DNA of 64,000 bases from Pseudomonas sp. GM50 (GCF_000282375.1 NZ_AKJK01000015.1:1-64000), one strand, 5' to 3'. Positions 35,980 to 46,256 are shown, counted from the stretch's first letter. Translations and numbers: made by a program. Notes: generated by a model from the letters alone, not told the origin.

Positions 35980-37164
35980 TCAGTCTGCGGCGATCTGCGC
36001 TCCTCCCTTGCGCGGCTCGGCACTGAAAAACAGAACTTTGATCACGATGACAAATACGGCCAGCGCCGCAAATAGCAAACCACTGTACAGGGTGCCCTGC
36101 AAACCCATGCGCGCCAGGAACCACCCACCCGTCGTTGACCCGATCGTCACCCCCAGGTTGATGAACGAGATATAAATGCCGGTGGCGAATTCCGGCGCTT
36201 CCGGCGCTTCGGAGGTCAGCCATATCTGCGTGACGATCAGCCCGCTGGTATGAGTCGCGCCCCAGATCACCACAATAATCAACATTGTCATCAGGGACGG
36301 ACCGGCGAACAGGTACAACAGCCCATAGGCACCGGCCAGCAGGATCGGGTGCAGGAGCGTTGTCCGGACCATGTTCTGCCCGATCAGCTTGCCGGCATAC
36401 AGATTGCCCGCGACGCCGCCAATACCGAAGATCACCAACAGGATGCTGATCATCTGCGCACTCATGCCCGCTTCCTTGGCCAGGTACTCGGCCGAGTAGC
36501 TGTACACGGAAAACATCGCGGCGAAAATCAGCGTCGAGGCGGTGATGTTCAGCCAGAGTGGAAATTTACGCAAAATAGCCAACTGCTCTTTGTAGGAAAT
36601 GCGGGTTTTGTCAGGCGCGTCCGGCAGCCGGGCAATGATCCCCAGGCCGGCAATGCAGTTGACCACCGCGCAGAACAGAAACGAGGCCTCATAGGAAAAC
36701 TGCGCCGCGATCAGCGTCGTCAACGGCACCCCCAACACCATGCCCATACTGGTACCGACAAAGGCCTTGGCGGCTGCACGGGTTGATTCCTGGGGTGGGT
36801 ACAGCGAAACGGCTGCGACAAAGGCCAGGGAAAAGTACACAGGGTGAAACAGCGCCGGGATGATGCGCAACACCATCAGCGACTCAAAGTTGGGCGCATA
36901 GGCCGACAACACACTGGTGCCGGCAAAAATGAACAACGCAATGGTGAGGATTTTTTTACGGTTGAAGCGTGACAGGAGCAGCACCATGATCGGGCCGAAT
37001 ACCGCAATGATCAGCGCGAACAACCCCACCAACAGGCCGGCCTGGGATGCACTGATCGAGAAGCGCTCGATAATCACCGGAAGAATCCCGACGACGCCGA
37101 ACTCGATGGTGTAAACCCCAAACAGGCCCAGTGCGAGAAAGTAGATCGGATGGAGCATTTTCAT
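35980..37164 (-). CDS. MFS (DHA1-type) transporter
   Basis: 394 residues with 12 predicted membrane segments. The loop 2-3 motif is degenerate (LLSRFNRKKILT), and FVGTSMGMVLGVPLTT matches the motif-C region of drug/sugar antiporters. It probably exports a small metabolite or drug by proton antiport. The start overlaps the dehydrogenase stop upstream by 4 bp and the LysR gene follows, so dehydrogenase-transporter-regulator may be one unit. Confidence 0.88.
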   Translation of the reverse strand: MKMLHPIYFLALGLFGVYTIEFGVVGILPVIIERFSISASQAGLLVGLFALIIAVFGPIMVLLLSRFNRKKILTIALFIFAGTSVLSAYAPNFESLMVLRIIPALFHPVYFSLAFVAAVSLYPPQESTRAAAKAFVGTSMGMVLGVPLTTLIAAQFSYEASFLFCAVVNCIAGLGIIARLPDAPDKTRISYKEQLAILRKFPLWLNITASTLIFAAMFSVYSYSAEYLAKEAGMSAQMISILLVIFGIGGVAGNLYAGKLIGQNMVRTTLLHPILLAGAYGLLYLFAGPSLMTMLIIVVIWGATHTSGLIVTQIWLTSEAPEAPEFATGIYISFINLGVTIGSTTGGWFLARMGLQGTLYSGLLFAALAVFVIVIKVLFFSAEPRKGGAQIAAD

Positions 37165-38162
37165 GATTCGGACTCCAGCGTGACCACGACTTTGCCAAAC
37201 TGCTCGCCCGCTTCCAGGTACTGATGGGCGGCAACGATCTGTTCAAAGTCGAAGGTTTTGGCAATGACCGGACGCAACGTCCCCTCCTCCAGACCGGCAA
37301 TGACATACGCCTTGGCGGCCTCGAGCAATGCTGGCTGGGAGGTGATTTCGTGCAGCAGATAGCCGCGCAATGCCAGGCTCTTGCCCAGCACCTTGAACAG
37401 TGGGAACGGCGCGGGCTCGGAGCTCAGAGCGCCATACACGAGAACGATCCCGGCAGTGGCGGCAACGTCGACCAGATGTTCCAGAAACGGCCCGCCCACC
37501 GGATCGAAGATCACCCGGGCGCCCTTGCCTGCTGTAATCCGCTCAACCTGTTGATTGAAATCCGCCGACTCGCTGGCCACCACGTGCGCGGCTCCGGCAG
37601 ACAACAACTGCTCGCGCTTGGCCAGGGTGCGGCTGACGGCGATCGGGATGGCGCCAACCTGATTGGCGATCTGAATCGCCGCCAGGCCGACACTGCTTGA
37701 GGCCGCCGTGATCAGAACGAATTCGCCGGGCTGCAATACCGCGACATGAATCAACGCGCCCCACGCCGTGATGTATTGCATCCACACCGCCGAGGCCTGA
37801 GCGAATGACAGGCTGGCAGGATGCTTGACCAGCATCGCCGCCGGCACCACGGCCAGTTCGGCATAAGTGCCCCACTGCGCGATCGAGGCCGGAGGAATCA
37901 GGCTGACGATGTCTCCGACGGCAAACTGCCCGGCGCGTGCGCCGACGGCCTCGACAATACCTGCCGCCTCGTAGCCCAGACGTGAAGGAAACTGTGCCTC
38001 TTCCAGATACTGACCGGAGCGGAACATGGATTCTGCCCGGTTCAGACCAATCGCCTTGACGGTGATCCGTACTTCATCAGGCCCTGGTTCAGGTACCTTG
38101 ATGTCATCAATCCTGAGTACTTCCGGGCCACCATATTGGCTAAACCGCACGACGCGCGTCAT
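37161..38162 (-). CDS. Zinc-independent alcohol dehydrogenase / quinone oxidoreductase family protein
   Basis: 333 residues. VRFSQYGGPEVLRIDDI at the N-terminus, RLGYEAAGIVEAVG, and the nucleotide fold (EFVLITAASSSVGLAAIQIA) place it in the MDR family. The four cysteines of the structural zinc lobe are missing, as in QOR-type enzymes. It reduces quinones or enals with NADPH. It overlaps the MFS gene by 4 bp. The SSSVG loop replaces the commoner GAAGGVG form, a pattern seen in a subgroup of these enzymes. Confidence 0.88.
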   Translation of the reverse strand: MTRVVRFSQYGGPEVLRIDDIKVPEPGPDEVRITVKAIGLNRAESMFRSGQYLEEAQFPSRLGYEAAGIVEAVGARAGQFAVGDIVSLIPPASIAQWGTYAELAVVPAAMLVKHPASLSFAQASAVWMQYITAWGALIHVAVLQPGEFVLITAASSSVGLAAIQIANQVGAIPIAVSRTLAKREQLLSAGAAHVVASESADFNQQVERITAGKGARVIFDPVGGPFLEHLVDVAATAGIVLVYGALSSEPAPFPLFKVLGKSLALRGYLLHEITSQPALLEAAKAYVIAGLEEGTLRPVIAKTFDFEQIVAAHQYLEAGEQFGKVVVTLESES

Positions 38163-38241
38163 TGACTGTCCCTTTATTTCGTTGATTGACGGTAACTGTA
38201 AAGTGAGTGCGAATACTGAAAAACAAGCCGCTGTTCCATTC

Positions 38242-41200
38242 TTAACGGACAGTTATGTCCGCAACCGACGGCGCAAAGTCGTCCGTCAGCGAGCGTGATC
38301 GCCGTGTCGCGAGCAGCCGCAGCGCGACATAGAACACCGGGGTGAACAACAGGCCGAACAGGGTTACCCCGAGCATGCCGAAGAACACCGCGACGCCCAT
38401 GGCGTGACGCATTTCGGCACCAGCGCCGGTAGAGAGCACCAGGGGCACGACCCCCATGATGAAAGCGATCGAGGTCATCAGAATCGGGCGCAAACGCAAC
38501 TGACTGGCTTCGATGGCGGCGCGCACGATGCTATGGCCCTGCTGCTCGAGCTCACGGGCGAACTCGACAATCAGAATCGCGTTCTTGCTGGCCAGCCCCA
38601 CCAGCACCATCAGGCCGATCTGGGTAAAGATGTTGTTATCGCCCTGGGTCAGCCACACCCCGAGCAGCGCCGACATGATGCTCATGGGCACGATGAGCAA
38701 GATGACCACCGGCAGCAGCAAACTTTCATAGAGGGCGGCCAGCACCAGATACACCAGCAGCATGCAGATCAGCAGGATCCACAACGTGGAGTCGCCGGAA
38801 ATGATTTGCTGGTAGGTCAACTCGGTCCATTCGAACTTGATGCCCTTGGGCAGCGTCTCGGCCGCGATTCGCTCCACCGCGGCCTGAGCTTGACCGGATG
38901 AATAACCCGGCGCGGGGCCGCCGTTCAGATCCGCAGCGGTGTAGCCGTTGTAGCGCACGACCATTTCCGGCCCATAGGTGGGGTGAACCTCCACCAGGCT
39001 GGCCAGCGGGACCATGTTGCCGTCGGCATTGCGGGTCTTCAGTTGCCCGATGTCATCGGCGTGGGCGCGGAACGGCGCATCGGCCTGCACCCGGACCTGA
39101 TAGACCCGGCCCAGCAAGTTGAAATCGTTGACATACAACGAGCCCAGATAGATCTGCAACGTATCGAAGACGTCGGTCATGGCAACCTGCGACTGCTTGG
39201 CCTTGACCCGGTCAAGATCGACCTTCAATTGCGGCACATCGATCTGATAGCTGGAAAAGCTCGGCCCCAGTTCAGGCGCCAGCGCGGCTTGCTTGAGGAA
39301 CGCGCGAACCGCTTCATCGAGTTTTTCAAACCCCAGCGCGCCACGGTCTTCGAACTGCAACTTGAATCCGCCCAAGGTGCCCAGCCCCAACACCGGAGGC
39401 GGCGGGAACACGCCGGTAAAAGCTTCCTTGATCGCGGAAAACTGCTGGTTCAACGCCGAGGCGATGGCTGCGGCACTCATGTCCGAACCCTGCCGGTTGG
39501 CGAACGGCTCGAGGATCACGAAGATGATGCCGGCGCTTGACGAGTTCATCAGGCCGTTGACCGACATGCCGGGAAATTCCAGGGTGTGGGCCACGCCAGG
39601 TTGCTTGAGGGCGATGTCGTTCATTCGCTGGATGACTTGCTCGGTACGCTCCAGTGAAGCGCCGTTGGGCAGTTGGGCCAGGCCGACCAGAAACTCTTTG
39701 TCCTGGGCTGGCACGAAACCACCGGGCAACGAATGACCAAGCCAGGCCGTGAGCCCGAGCAATACTGCGTAAAAACCCAGGGTCATGCCTTTGCGCTGAA
39801 TCACCCGGCCCAGATTGCTGCCGTAGGATTGCTCGCCCCCCGCCGAGAGTCGATTGAAGCGGCTGAACAATGGCCCCAGGAGCCGATCGATAGCACGACT
39901 GAGGCGATCTCGCGGTGCGTCGTGGGACTTGAGCAACAGCGCGCACAGCGCCGGTGACAAGGTCAGGGAGTTGAACGCCGAAATGATGGTCGAGATAGCG
40001 ATGGTCAACGCGAACTGCTGATAAAACTGTCCGGTCAGCCCGGGCATGAACGCCAGAGGTACAAACACACTCGCCAGCGTCAGGGTGATGGCGATGATCG
40101 GCTTGCTGACTTCCTCCATGGCCTTATAGGAGGCCTCTTTGGGGCTCAGCCCCCGGGCAATGTTGCGCTCGACGTTTTCCACCACCACGATCGCATCGTC
40201 GACGACGATACCGATGGCCAGAACCATGCCGAACAACGACAGGGCATTGATCGAAAAACCACACGCGAGCATCAGTGAGAGTGTGCCGATGATCGACACC
40301 GGCATCGCCAGCAGCGGAATGATCGAGGCCCGCCAGGTTTGCAGGAACAGGATGACCACCAGCACGACCAGCAGCGTGGATTCGAGCAGGGTCTGGATCA
40401 CCGCCAAAATGCTCGAACGGACAAACTGGGTCGGGTCGAAAACAATCGTATAGTCGACCCCGGCCGGCATGTCTTGCTTGGCCTGGCGCATGATGTCGCG
40501 CGCCTGATCGGAAATCGCCAGGGCGTTGCCACCGGCCATCTGGAACACGCCGAAACCCACAGCGGGCTTACCGTCGACCAGTGAGCGCAAACCGTAATCC
40601 GACGCCGCCAGCTCGACACGGGCAACGTCGCGCAAAAAAGTCACCGCCCCGCCTGGCGAACTCTTGAGGATGATGTCGCCGAATTCCTTTTCCGTTTTCA
40701 ACCGGCCCTGAGTGTTGACCGACAACTGTTGGGCCACATCTGTACGCATGGGTTGACCGCCGATGACACCGGCCGCGACCTGCACGTTTTGCTCGCGGAT
40801 TGCCGCCACCACATCGTTGGCGCTCAATCCGCGCTGGGCCACTTTTTGCGGGTCAAGCCAGATGCGCATCGCATAGTCGCCGCCGCCCCAGATCCGGACT
40901 TCACCGACGCCCGGGATGCGTTCCAACTGGTTCTTGATGTTGAGAATGCCGTAGTTGCGCAGGTAGGTGGCGTTGTACTGGTCATCCGGCGAGATCAGGT
41001 GAATTGCCAGGGTCTGGGTCGACGATGACTTCATCGTTACCACCCCCAGCCGACGCACGTCTTCCGGCAGGCGTGGCAAGGCTTGCGAGACACGGTTCTG
41101 CACCAGTTGCTGCGCCTTGTCCGGATCGGTACCGACCTTGAACGTGACACTGAGCGTGAGGTTGCCGTCGCTGTTGGCCTGGGACTGCATGTACAGCATG

Positions 41201-41427
41201 TCCTCGACGCCGTTGATCTGCTCCTCGAGCGGCGCCGCCACAGTCTGCGCCACCACTGCCGGGTTGGCGCCGGGGTACTGGGCATTGACCACGATCAGCG
41301 GCGGGACCACGTCGGGGTATTCCGAGACAGGCAAGCGAAACAGCGAGATGATCCCGGCCAGCAAAATCAGAGTCGAAAGGGCTCCGGCAAAAATGGGTCG
41401 GTCAATGAAGAAGCGCGAAAAGTTCAT
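38242..41427 (-). CDS. HAE1-type RND multidrug efflux transporter (MexF/AcrB-like)
   Basis: 1061 residues, full length for an RND pump. It opens with MNFSRFFIDRPIFAGALSTL; the porter domain follows; TM4 carries the proton-relay aspartates in GIVVDDAIVVVENVERNI; the second half has GLASKNAILIVEFARELE. It is most similar in pattern to MexF-type pumps. Its start overlaps the adaptor gene stop by 4 bp. No outer-membrane factor gene adjoins it, so it would need to borrow one such as OprM or OprN. The MarR/LysR-type regulator is not evident next to it, but a LysR gene lies at 45375. Confidence 0.93.
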   Translation of the reverse strand: MNFSRFFIDRPIFAGALSTLILLAGIISLFRLPVSEYPDVVPPLIVVNAQYPGANPAVVAQTVAAPLEEQINGVEDMLYMQSQANSDGNLTLSVTFKVGTDPDKAQQLVQNRVSQALPRLPEDVRRLGVVTMKSSSTQTLAIHLISPDDQYNATYLRNYGILNIKNQLERIPGVGEVRIWGGGDYAMRIWLDPQKVAQRGLSANDVVAAIREQNVQVAAGVIGGQPMRTDVAQQLSVNTQGRLKTEKEFGDIILKSSPGGAVTFLRDVARVELAASDYGLRSLVDGKPAVGFGVFQMAGGNALAISDQARDIMRQAKQDMPAGVDYTIVFDPTQFVRSSILAVIQTLLESTLLVVLVVILFLQTWRASIIPLLAMPVSIIGTLSLMLACGFSINALSLFGMVLAIGIVVDDAIVVVENVERNIARGLSPKEASYKAMEEVSKPIIAITLTLASVFVPLAFMPGLTGQFYQQFALTIAISTIISAFNSLTLSPALCALLLKSHDAPRDRLSRAIDRLLGPLFSRFNRLSAGGEQSYGSNLGRVIQRKGMTLGFYAVLLGLTAWLGHSLPGGFVPAQDKEFLVGLAQLPNGASLERTEQVIQRMNDIALKQPGVAHTLEFPGMSVNGLMNSSSAGIIFVILEPFANRQGSDMSAAAIASALNQQFSAIKEAFTGVFPPPPVLGLGTLGGFKLQFEDRGALGFEKLDEAVRAFLKQAALAPELGPSFSSYQIDVPQLKVDLDRVKAKQSQVAMTDVFDTLQIYLGSLYVNDFNLLGRVYQVRVQADAPFRAHADDIGQLKTRNADGNMVPLASLVEVHPTYGPEMVVRYNGYTAADLNGGPAPGYSSGQAQAAVERIAAETLPKGIKFEWTELTYQQIISGDSTLWILLICMLLVYLVLAALYESLLLPVVILLIVPMSIMSALLGVWLTQGDNNIFTQIGLMVLVGLASKNAILIVEFARELEQQGHSIVRAAIEASQLRLRPILMTSIAFIMGVVPLVLSTGAGAEMRHAMGVAVFFGMLGVTLFGLLFTPVFYVALRLLATRRSRSLTDDFAPSVADITVR

Positions 41428-42602
41428 TGCCCTTCCCTCGCATCGACGCGTTGGGCGAGCAGTGGTCTGACGGTGTCACCCGGCCGCGCCCGATGCAGGC
41501 CGTTGATCATGACTCGCTCGCCGGCTTGCAGGCCGGAATCGATGATTCGCAGGTCACCCACCAGGTTGCCGGGGCTGACGCGCCGGTATTCGACCTGATC
41601 ATTGGCGGTGACCACCAACACAAACTTCTTGTCCTGGTCCGTACCGATTGCGCTGTCGTCGATCAGCACTGCCTGACGCGGCGGGCCGCCTCCGAGTTTG
41701 ATTCTGGCCAGCATGCCGGGCCTGAGCAGGCCGTCGGTATTGTCGAAGCTGGCGCGCACCCGCAACGTAGCCGACTGCACGTCGAGCTGATTGTCCATCG
41801 ACGCCAGTTTGCCCTCGCGGGAATAGTCCGTTTCATTGGACAGCCCGAGCATGACCGGCACTTCATTGCCCTTCGCACTGCCGTGATTGAGGTAGCGCAG
41901 GAACGTTTGCTCGTCGACGTCGAAAGCGGCATAGATCGGCGAAAGCGATACCAGGGTACTCAACGGCGCGGCATTTTCACCGGCGCTGACGATATTGCCC
42001 GCCGTCACCAGGGCACGGGACATGCGTCCGCTGACCGGCGCAGTGATGCGAGTGTGGGCCAGATCCAACCGGGAGCTGTCGAGTATCGCCTGGGCCTGCC
42101 GGACATTGGCTTGCGCTTCGCTGGCAGCGTTTTGTTTCTCGTCCAGATCGCGCATGGCGATGGCATTGGAGTTGATCAGCCGTTGTGCCCGCCCCAGATC
42201 GGTGGCGGTGTACAGGCTTCGTGACTTCGCCGCCGCCAGACTGGCCTGGGCCTGTTCGACCTGAGCGGTATACGGTCTGGCGTCGATTTCGAAGAGCAAG
42301 TCGCCTTCCTTGACGATCGCGCCGTCCTTGAAATGCACGGCAACGATCGTCCCGGACACCAGCGGCCGGATGACCACTTTTTCGACCGCCTCCAGGCGCC
42401 CGGAATAATTCTGCCAGTCGGTCACCGGCCTGGACAGCGCCATGGCCACATCGACTTCGGCGGCCGCTGGCGCCACGCTGGCCTTGGCGATAGTGGACGG
42501 CTCCCCGCGTAGCACGACCACCAGGGCGGCGACGATAGCGCAAGCAAGACTGGCACGGAGCATGAGCGCACTGCCCGAGCGTTTGGGTCGGTTCGAGTCC
42601 AT
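41424..42602 (-). CDS. RND efflux periplasmic adaptor (membrane fusion protein, MexE-like)
   Basis: 392 residues with an N-terminal membrane anchor (ASLACAIVAALVVVL) and no lipobox. The barrel-sandwich domain (VIRPLVSGTIVAVHFKDGA), a helical hairpin (residues about 110-190) and the beta-barrel/membrane-proximal domains (LLRPGMLARIKLGG) follow in order. It links the inner-membrane pump to an outer channel. It is the first gene of the adaptor-pump pair and has the acyltransferase gene 57 bp upstream on the same strand. Confidence 0.9.
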   Translation of the reverse strand: MDSNRPKRSGSALMLRASLACAIVAALVVVLRGEPSTIAKASVAPAAAEVDVAMALSRPVTDWQNYSGRLEAVEKVVIRPLVSGTIVAVHFKDGAIVKEGDLLFEIDARPYTAQVEQAQASLAAAKSRSLYTATDLGRAQRLINSNAIAMRDLDEKQNAASEAQANVRQAQAILDSSRLDLAHTRITAPVSGRMSRALVTAGNIVSAGENAAPLSTLVSLSPIYAAFDVDEQTFLRYLNHGSAKGNEVPVMLGLSNETDYSREGKLASMDNQLDVQSATLRVRASFDNTDGLLRPGMLARIKLGGGPPRQAVLIDDSAIGTDQDKKFVLVVTANDQVEYRRVSPGNLVGDLRIIDSGLQAGERVMINGLHRARPGDTVRPLLAQRVDAREGQ

Positions 42603-42658
42603 AAAACAACTTCCCTGTTATTAAGCGACGTGGGGTGCAACGGTCTGTCGAAGGTGCA

Positions 42659-43822
42659 TCAAGGCGCGGTTTCGGGGCTGCCCAAACGGCTGCCCGGCAC
42701 CTTGGCTTTCCCGGTCCGGCCCCAGCGCTGCATGACCGGTCGCTCGACAAAGTTAAACAACACCCAGCCACCGAAGATGGAGAGCGCGAAGGTGACCGCG
42801 ACGATCAACGTGGCCGTCGCGCTATCGAACAGTCGGCCGCCGAGCAGCTGCGTCGCGTAAGTCATGATCAGCAAATGGATCATGTAGAAACCGAAGGAGA
42901 TTTCCCCCAGCCAGATCATCCAGCGACTGTTGAGCAGCCCCTTGCGGTCATTCAGGTCACTGGCCGCAATCGCCGTGATCAGTGCGGCGATCGGCACCAG
43001 CGTCACCAGATTCAGGCTGTACTGGAACGGCACCCACATGGCCGCCAGGTAACCGCCGACCATCAACGCGAAAGCCCAGGGCACACTCAGTTCGATCCAG
43101 CGCCCGGCCATGAGAATGCGCGCCATGAGCATGCCCAGCACGAACTCGAACATCCGCGCAGGCGGGAAGAAGTAGGACCACCACCATTGGCTCAGGGAAA
43201 TCGGGTACTCATTGATCAGTGGTGTCGCAGGCGCCAGCATGCGTATCGCCACTTGCGTCAGGGCCAGGCCGGCGACCATCGCCCAGGCCCAGTGCCACAG
43301 GCGCTCCTCGGAAATGTTCCAGATCAGCTTGAGCACCAGCGGGAACAGCAAATAGAAGAACAATTCGCAGCACAGCGACCAGGACGGACCGTTGACGCTG
43401 AGGAAGGTGTCCATCCGTGGAATCCAGGAATGCACCAGCAGCAGGTTGGGCAACCAGATCGCCACGCTGGCGGCAGGCACGGCAAACAACGCCATCGCCA
43501 ACACCCAGGTGGCGATATGGTTTGGGTAGATTTTCAACAAACGGCGTTTCCAGAAGCCCGTCACGCTGTCGCCTTTGCGGGCCGACCAAGTGATCACGAA
43601 ACCACTGAGTACAAAAAAGAATGACACCCCGAGCCAGCCACCGCCGCTGAAGATCCGCTGGAAGGCATTGATCACATCGGTGTCCGCATAGGGGTTGAAA
43701 CCGATGATCCGGGTCAGTGAGGCGTGAAACATGAACACCATCGCCGCCGCGAAGAAACGGATCCCGGTGAGCGAGTCGAGTTTGCTGTGGATATGCGAAT
43801 GGTAGAACTCTGCTTTTTTCAT
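42659..43822 (-). CDS. Acyltransferase family 3 membrane protein
   Basis: 387 residues with about ten membrane segments. Typical acyltransferase-3 features are LTGIRFFAAAMVFMFHASL (with the catalytic-type histidine), FFFVLSGFVITW and GPSWSLCCELFFYLLFP. The family O-acetylates polysaccharides, lipid A sugars or antibiotics. It precedes the RND operon, which might be coincidence. Weak ribosome site (GGGAA) directly before the ATG. Confidence 0.87.
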   Translation of the reverse strand: MKKAEFYHSHIHSKLDSLTGIRFFAAAMVFMFHASLTRIIGFNPYADTDVINAFQRIFSGGGWLGVSFFFVLSGFVITWSARKGDSVTGFWKRRLLKIYPNHIATWVLAMALFAVPAASVAIWLPNLLLVHSWIPRMDTFLSVNGPSWSLCCELFFYLLFPLVLKLIWNISEERLWHWAWAMVAGLALTQVAIRMLAPATPLINEYPISLSQWWWSYFFPPARMFEFVLGMLMARILMAGRWIELSVPWAFALMVGGYLAAMWVPFQYSLNLVTLVPIAALITAIAASDLNDRKGLLNSRWMIWLGEISFGFYMIHLLIMTYATQLLGGRLFDSATATLIVAVTFALSIFGGWVLFNFVERPVMQRWGRTGKAKVPGSRLGSPETAP

Positions 43823-44027
43823 TTCCCGATCCCCAAATAGTCATGGCGCGCCCAAGACACCTGCGTGTCCGGGGCGTGCTCCCTGTAAAAAAACACACGA
43901 CAGTCTCAGCGGCGTTGCGAGCATTGCAGGCAATGTTGCGAGGGTCCGTTGACCCCAGGGGTACGGCTGAATGCAGACATTTTTCTAGTGGCGGAACGCT
44001 GGGAGAACCGCTTTTCTTGTGCTTGCG

Positions 44028-44051
44028 GCCGGTCCCCGGGCAGGGACCGGC
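44028..44051. other. Strong GC-rich hairpin after the beta-lactamase-fold gene
   Basis: A perfect 9-bp stem (GCCGGTCCC with GGGACCGGC) and 6-base loop, 8 bases after the hydrolase stop on the minus strand. No T-run follows in either direction, so it is either a factor-dependent or imperfect terminator, or merely a stable 3' end. Confidence 0.45.
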
Positions 44052-44058
44052 GCGAAGG

Positions 44059-45249
44059 TCATTCCCCGTAAACGGCGTTGCAAAGGTCAACGGTGAACTG
44101 CCCGAACATGCCTTCGAAAGCAGTATTGGTGAAGGCGACGACCGTCAATTGTTCGACCGGGTCGACAAACCAGGAGTGTCCGTAGGCACCGCCCAACCGC
44201 CAGCTGCCGACCGATTCGGCTGTCTGTGCGGCGGCCGGGTCCTTGAGCACGGTAAAGCCCAGACCGAAGCCGCGACCGGGCCAGTTTTCCAGTTCAAGCT
44301 CGCCGGTCTGGTTGCTGGTCATTTCCTCGACCAGCGCTTTAGGCAACAACGGCGCGCCACCTTTGCGCAGGGTTTCGAGCAACTGGAGGAATTCTCCGGC
44401 GCTGCCGATCAAGCCTGAACCACCAGAGTTGAAAGCCTGTGGATCGAGGGCTCGGCCCGGCTCCAGCTTGATGCCGGCAGTGCCTTCAAAAACCGGAACC
44501 ACTTCCAGTTCTTTCATGCGCCGCGGTTGTGGCTGATCATTCAGGTATGCCGGGCTCAGGCGGCTGGCGTCAGACACGCCGAAACCGACATCGCCCAAGC
44601 CCAGTGGCTTGGCAATCAGTGTGTCGATAGCGGCGGCCAGCGAAGTACCGGTGACCGCTGCGATCACGCCGCCCAGCACATCGGTCGCAATCGAGTAGCC
44701 CCACGAGCTGCCCGGTTTGTACAGCAAGGGCGCGTGGCTCAGGCGGCGCAGGTTTTCTTCCAGCGTCAGGTTGCTGCGCTCCATGCCATCGGACACACCG
44801 GCATCGCGATAAGGGCCACCTTGATCGCTTTCCAGAAAACCATATGTGAAGCCGGCGGTATGGCTCAGCAACTGGCGCACCGTGATCGTCGCCGGCTGGC
44901 CGTCGCTCAGCGTTGGCTTGAAGTAAGGCAACCAGCGGGTGATATCGTCATCCAGGTTGAGTTTGCCCTGGCCGATCAGTGCCAGTGCCGCCACCGAAAC
45001 GATCGGCTTGGATACCGAAGACAGCCGAAACAAGGCATCCTCGCGCATCGGTAACTGCGCCTCACGGTCGGCCAACCCGGCCGCGCGCTGGTAAATGAGC
45101 TTGCCGCGGTGAGCCACCAGCACCACCGCGCCCACCAGGCGCTGATCGTGCAGGGTCTGCTCCAGCACCGTGTCGATGCGCGAAGCGAGCTGGACGGGTG
45201 CAAACGAGCGTAGAGACTGTAATGGGCGAAGCGGTTCGTTGACTGACAT
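44059..45249 (-). CDS. Serine hydrolase of the beta-lactamase class C / esterase family
   Basis: About 396 residues from the ATG at 45249 (MSVNEPLRPL); the frame to 45363 runs into the divergent promoter. The SxxK nucleophile motif is SVSK (FRLSSVSKPIVS), with a Tyr in WGYSIATDVLGG as the second motif. EstB-like esterases, DD-peptidases and AmpC share this fold. There is no signal peptide, so a cytoplasmic esterase is more likely than a true lactamase. It is divergent from a LysR gene (about 125 bp), its likely regulator. Confidence 0.87.
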   Translation of the reverse strand: MSVNEPLRPLQSLRSFAPVQLASRIDTVLEQTLHDQRLVGAVVLVAHRGKLIYQRAAGLADREAQLPMREDALFRLSSVSKPIVSVAALALIGQGKLNLDDDITRWLPYFKPTLSDGQPATITVRQLLSHTAGFTYGFLESDQGGPYRDAGVSDGMERSNLTLEENLRRLSHAPLLYKPGSSWGYSIATDVLGGVIAAVTGTSLAAAIDTLIAKPLGLGDVGFGVSDASRLSPAYLNDQPQPRRMKELEVVPVFEGTAGIKLEPGRALDPQAFNSGGSGLIGSAGEFLQLLETLRKGGAPLLPKALVEEMTSNQTGELELENWPGRGFGLGFTVLKDPAAAQTAESVGSWRLGGAYGHSWFVDPVEQLTVVAFTNTAFEGMFGQFTVDLCNAVYGE

Positions 45250-45374
45250 TGGCGGACCTGAATAGTTGAATGAATGACTCGATGTCTCGATGGTAGAGCC
45301 GGCCGTTGTCGGGAAACAGAGGTTACAATTCCGAGGTCCACGGACCTTTTTGTCCGCAATCAAAGGAGTGAGTG

Positions 45375-46256
45375 TTGGATAAGCTCAATGGCATCACGGT
45401 GTTCGTGCAGGTCGCCGAAAGCCTCAGTTTTGTTGGGGCCGGCCGCTTGTTGGGGATCTCCGCCTCGGCGGTGGGCAAGAGCATCGCGCGCATGGAAGAG
45501 AAACTCGGCGCACGCCTGTTCCATCGCAATACCCGCAGCATCAACCTGACCAGCGAAGGCTCGTTGTTTCTGGAGCGCTGCCGCCGGGTGCTCAACGAAC
45601 TGGAAGCCGCCGAGCAGGAACTCTCCAGCTCCAGCGAGACACCACGAGGAAAACTGCGCATCAGCCTGCCGCTGCTGGGCGACGTCCTGTTCATGCAGCT
45701 CTCGCGATTCATGCAGCACTATCCGCAAATCCAGCTGGAACTGGACTTCACCGATCGGCTGGTGGATGTGGTCGAGGAAGGTTTCGACGCCGTGGTGCGC
45801 ACCGGCCAGTTGCACGACTCGCGGTTAATGGCCAGGAAACTCGACAGCTTCGGCTTCTACCTCGTTGGCGCCCCCAGTTACTTTGCGAACCACGGCTACC
45901 CGCAGAATGTCGAGCAACTGCAGGAACACCACTGCCTGCATTACAAACTGCCCTCCACGGGCAAACTGGAAAAATGGCCACTGTCGGGGCTTGCCGAAGG
46001 CAGCGAGTTGAAAGTACCGGCCACGATGGTCTGCAATAACCTTGAAATGCTGATCCACATGGCCCGCCAAGGACTGGGCCTTGCCTGCGTCCCGGAGTTT
46101 GCGGTGCGCCAGGCACTGGCGGCCGGAGAGCTGGTGTCGATACTGCCCGATCAAGTGCTGCGCACGCTGGACATCCAGGTGGTATGGCCGTCAAGCCGCT
46201 ACCTGACGCCGAAGTTGCGAGCGTTTATTGATTTTGTTTGTGATGGGGGTATTTGA
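45375..46256 (+). CDS. LysR-family transcriptional regulator
   Basis: About 293 residues. I prefer the TTG at 45375 (MDKLNGITVFVQV) because AAAGGAG ends 6 bases before it; the adjoining GTG at 45372 is too close. HTH: GRLLGISASAVGKSIARME. The effector domain closes with VVWPSSRYLTPKLRAFIDF, typical of the AaeR/DmlR-like subgroup. It is divergent from the serine hydrolase gene. No GC break is visible here, but the fragments just downstream mark the edge of the AT-rich island. Confidence 0.88.
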   Translation: MDKLNGITVFVQVAESLSFVGAGRLLGISASAVGKSIARMEEKLGARLFHRNTRSINLTSEGSLFLERCRRVLNELEAAEQELSSSSETPRGKLRISLPLLGDVLFMQLSRFMQHYPQIQLELDFTDRLVDVVEEGFDAVVRTGQLHDSRLMARKLDSFGFYLVGAPSYFANHGYPQNVEQLQEHHCLHYKLPSTGKLEKWPLSGLAEGSELKVPATMVCNNLEMLIHMARQGLGLACVPEFAVRQALAAGELVSILPDQVLRTLDIQVVWPSSRYLTPKLRAFIDFVCDGGI

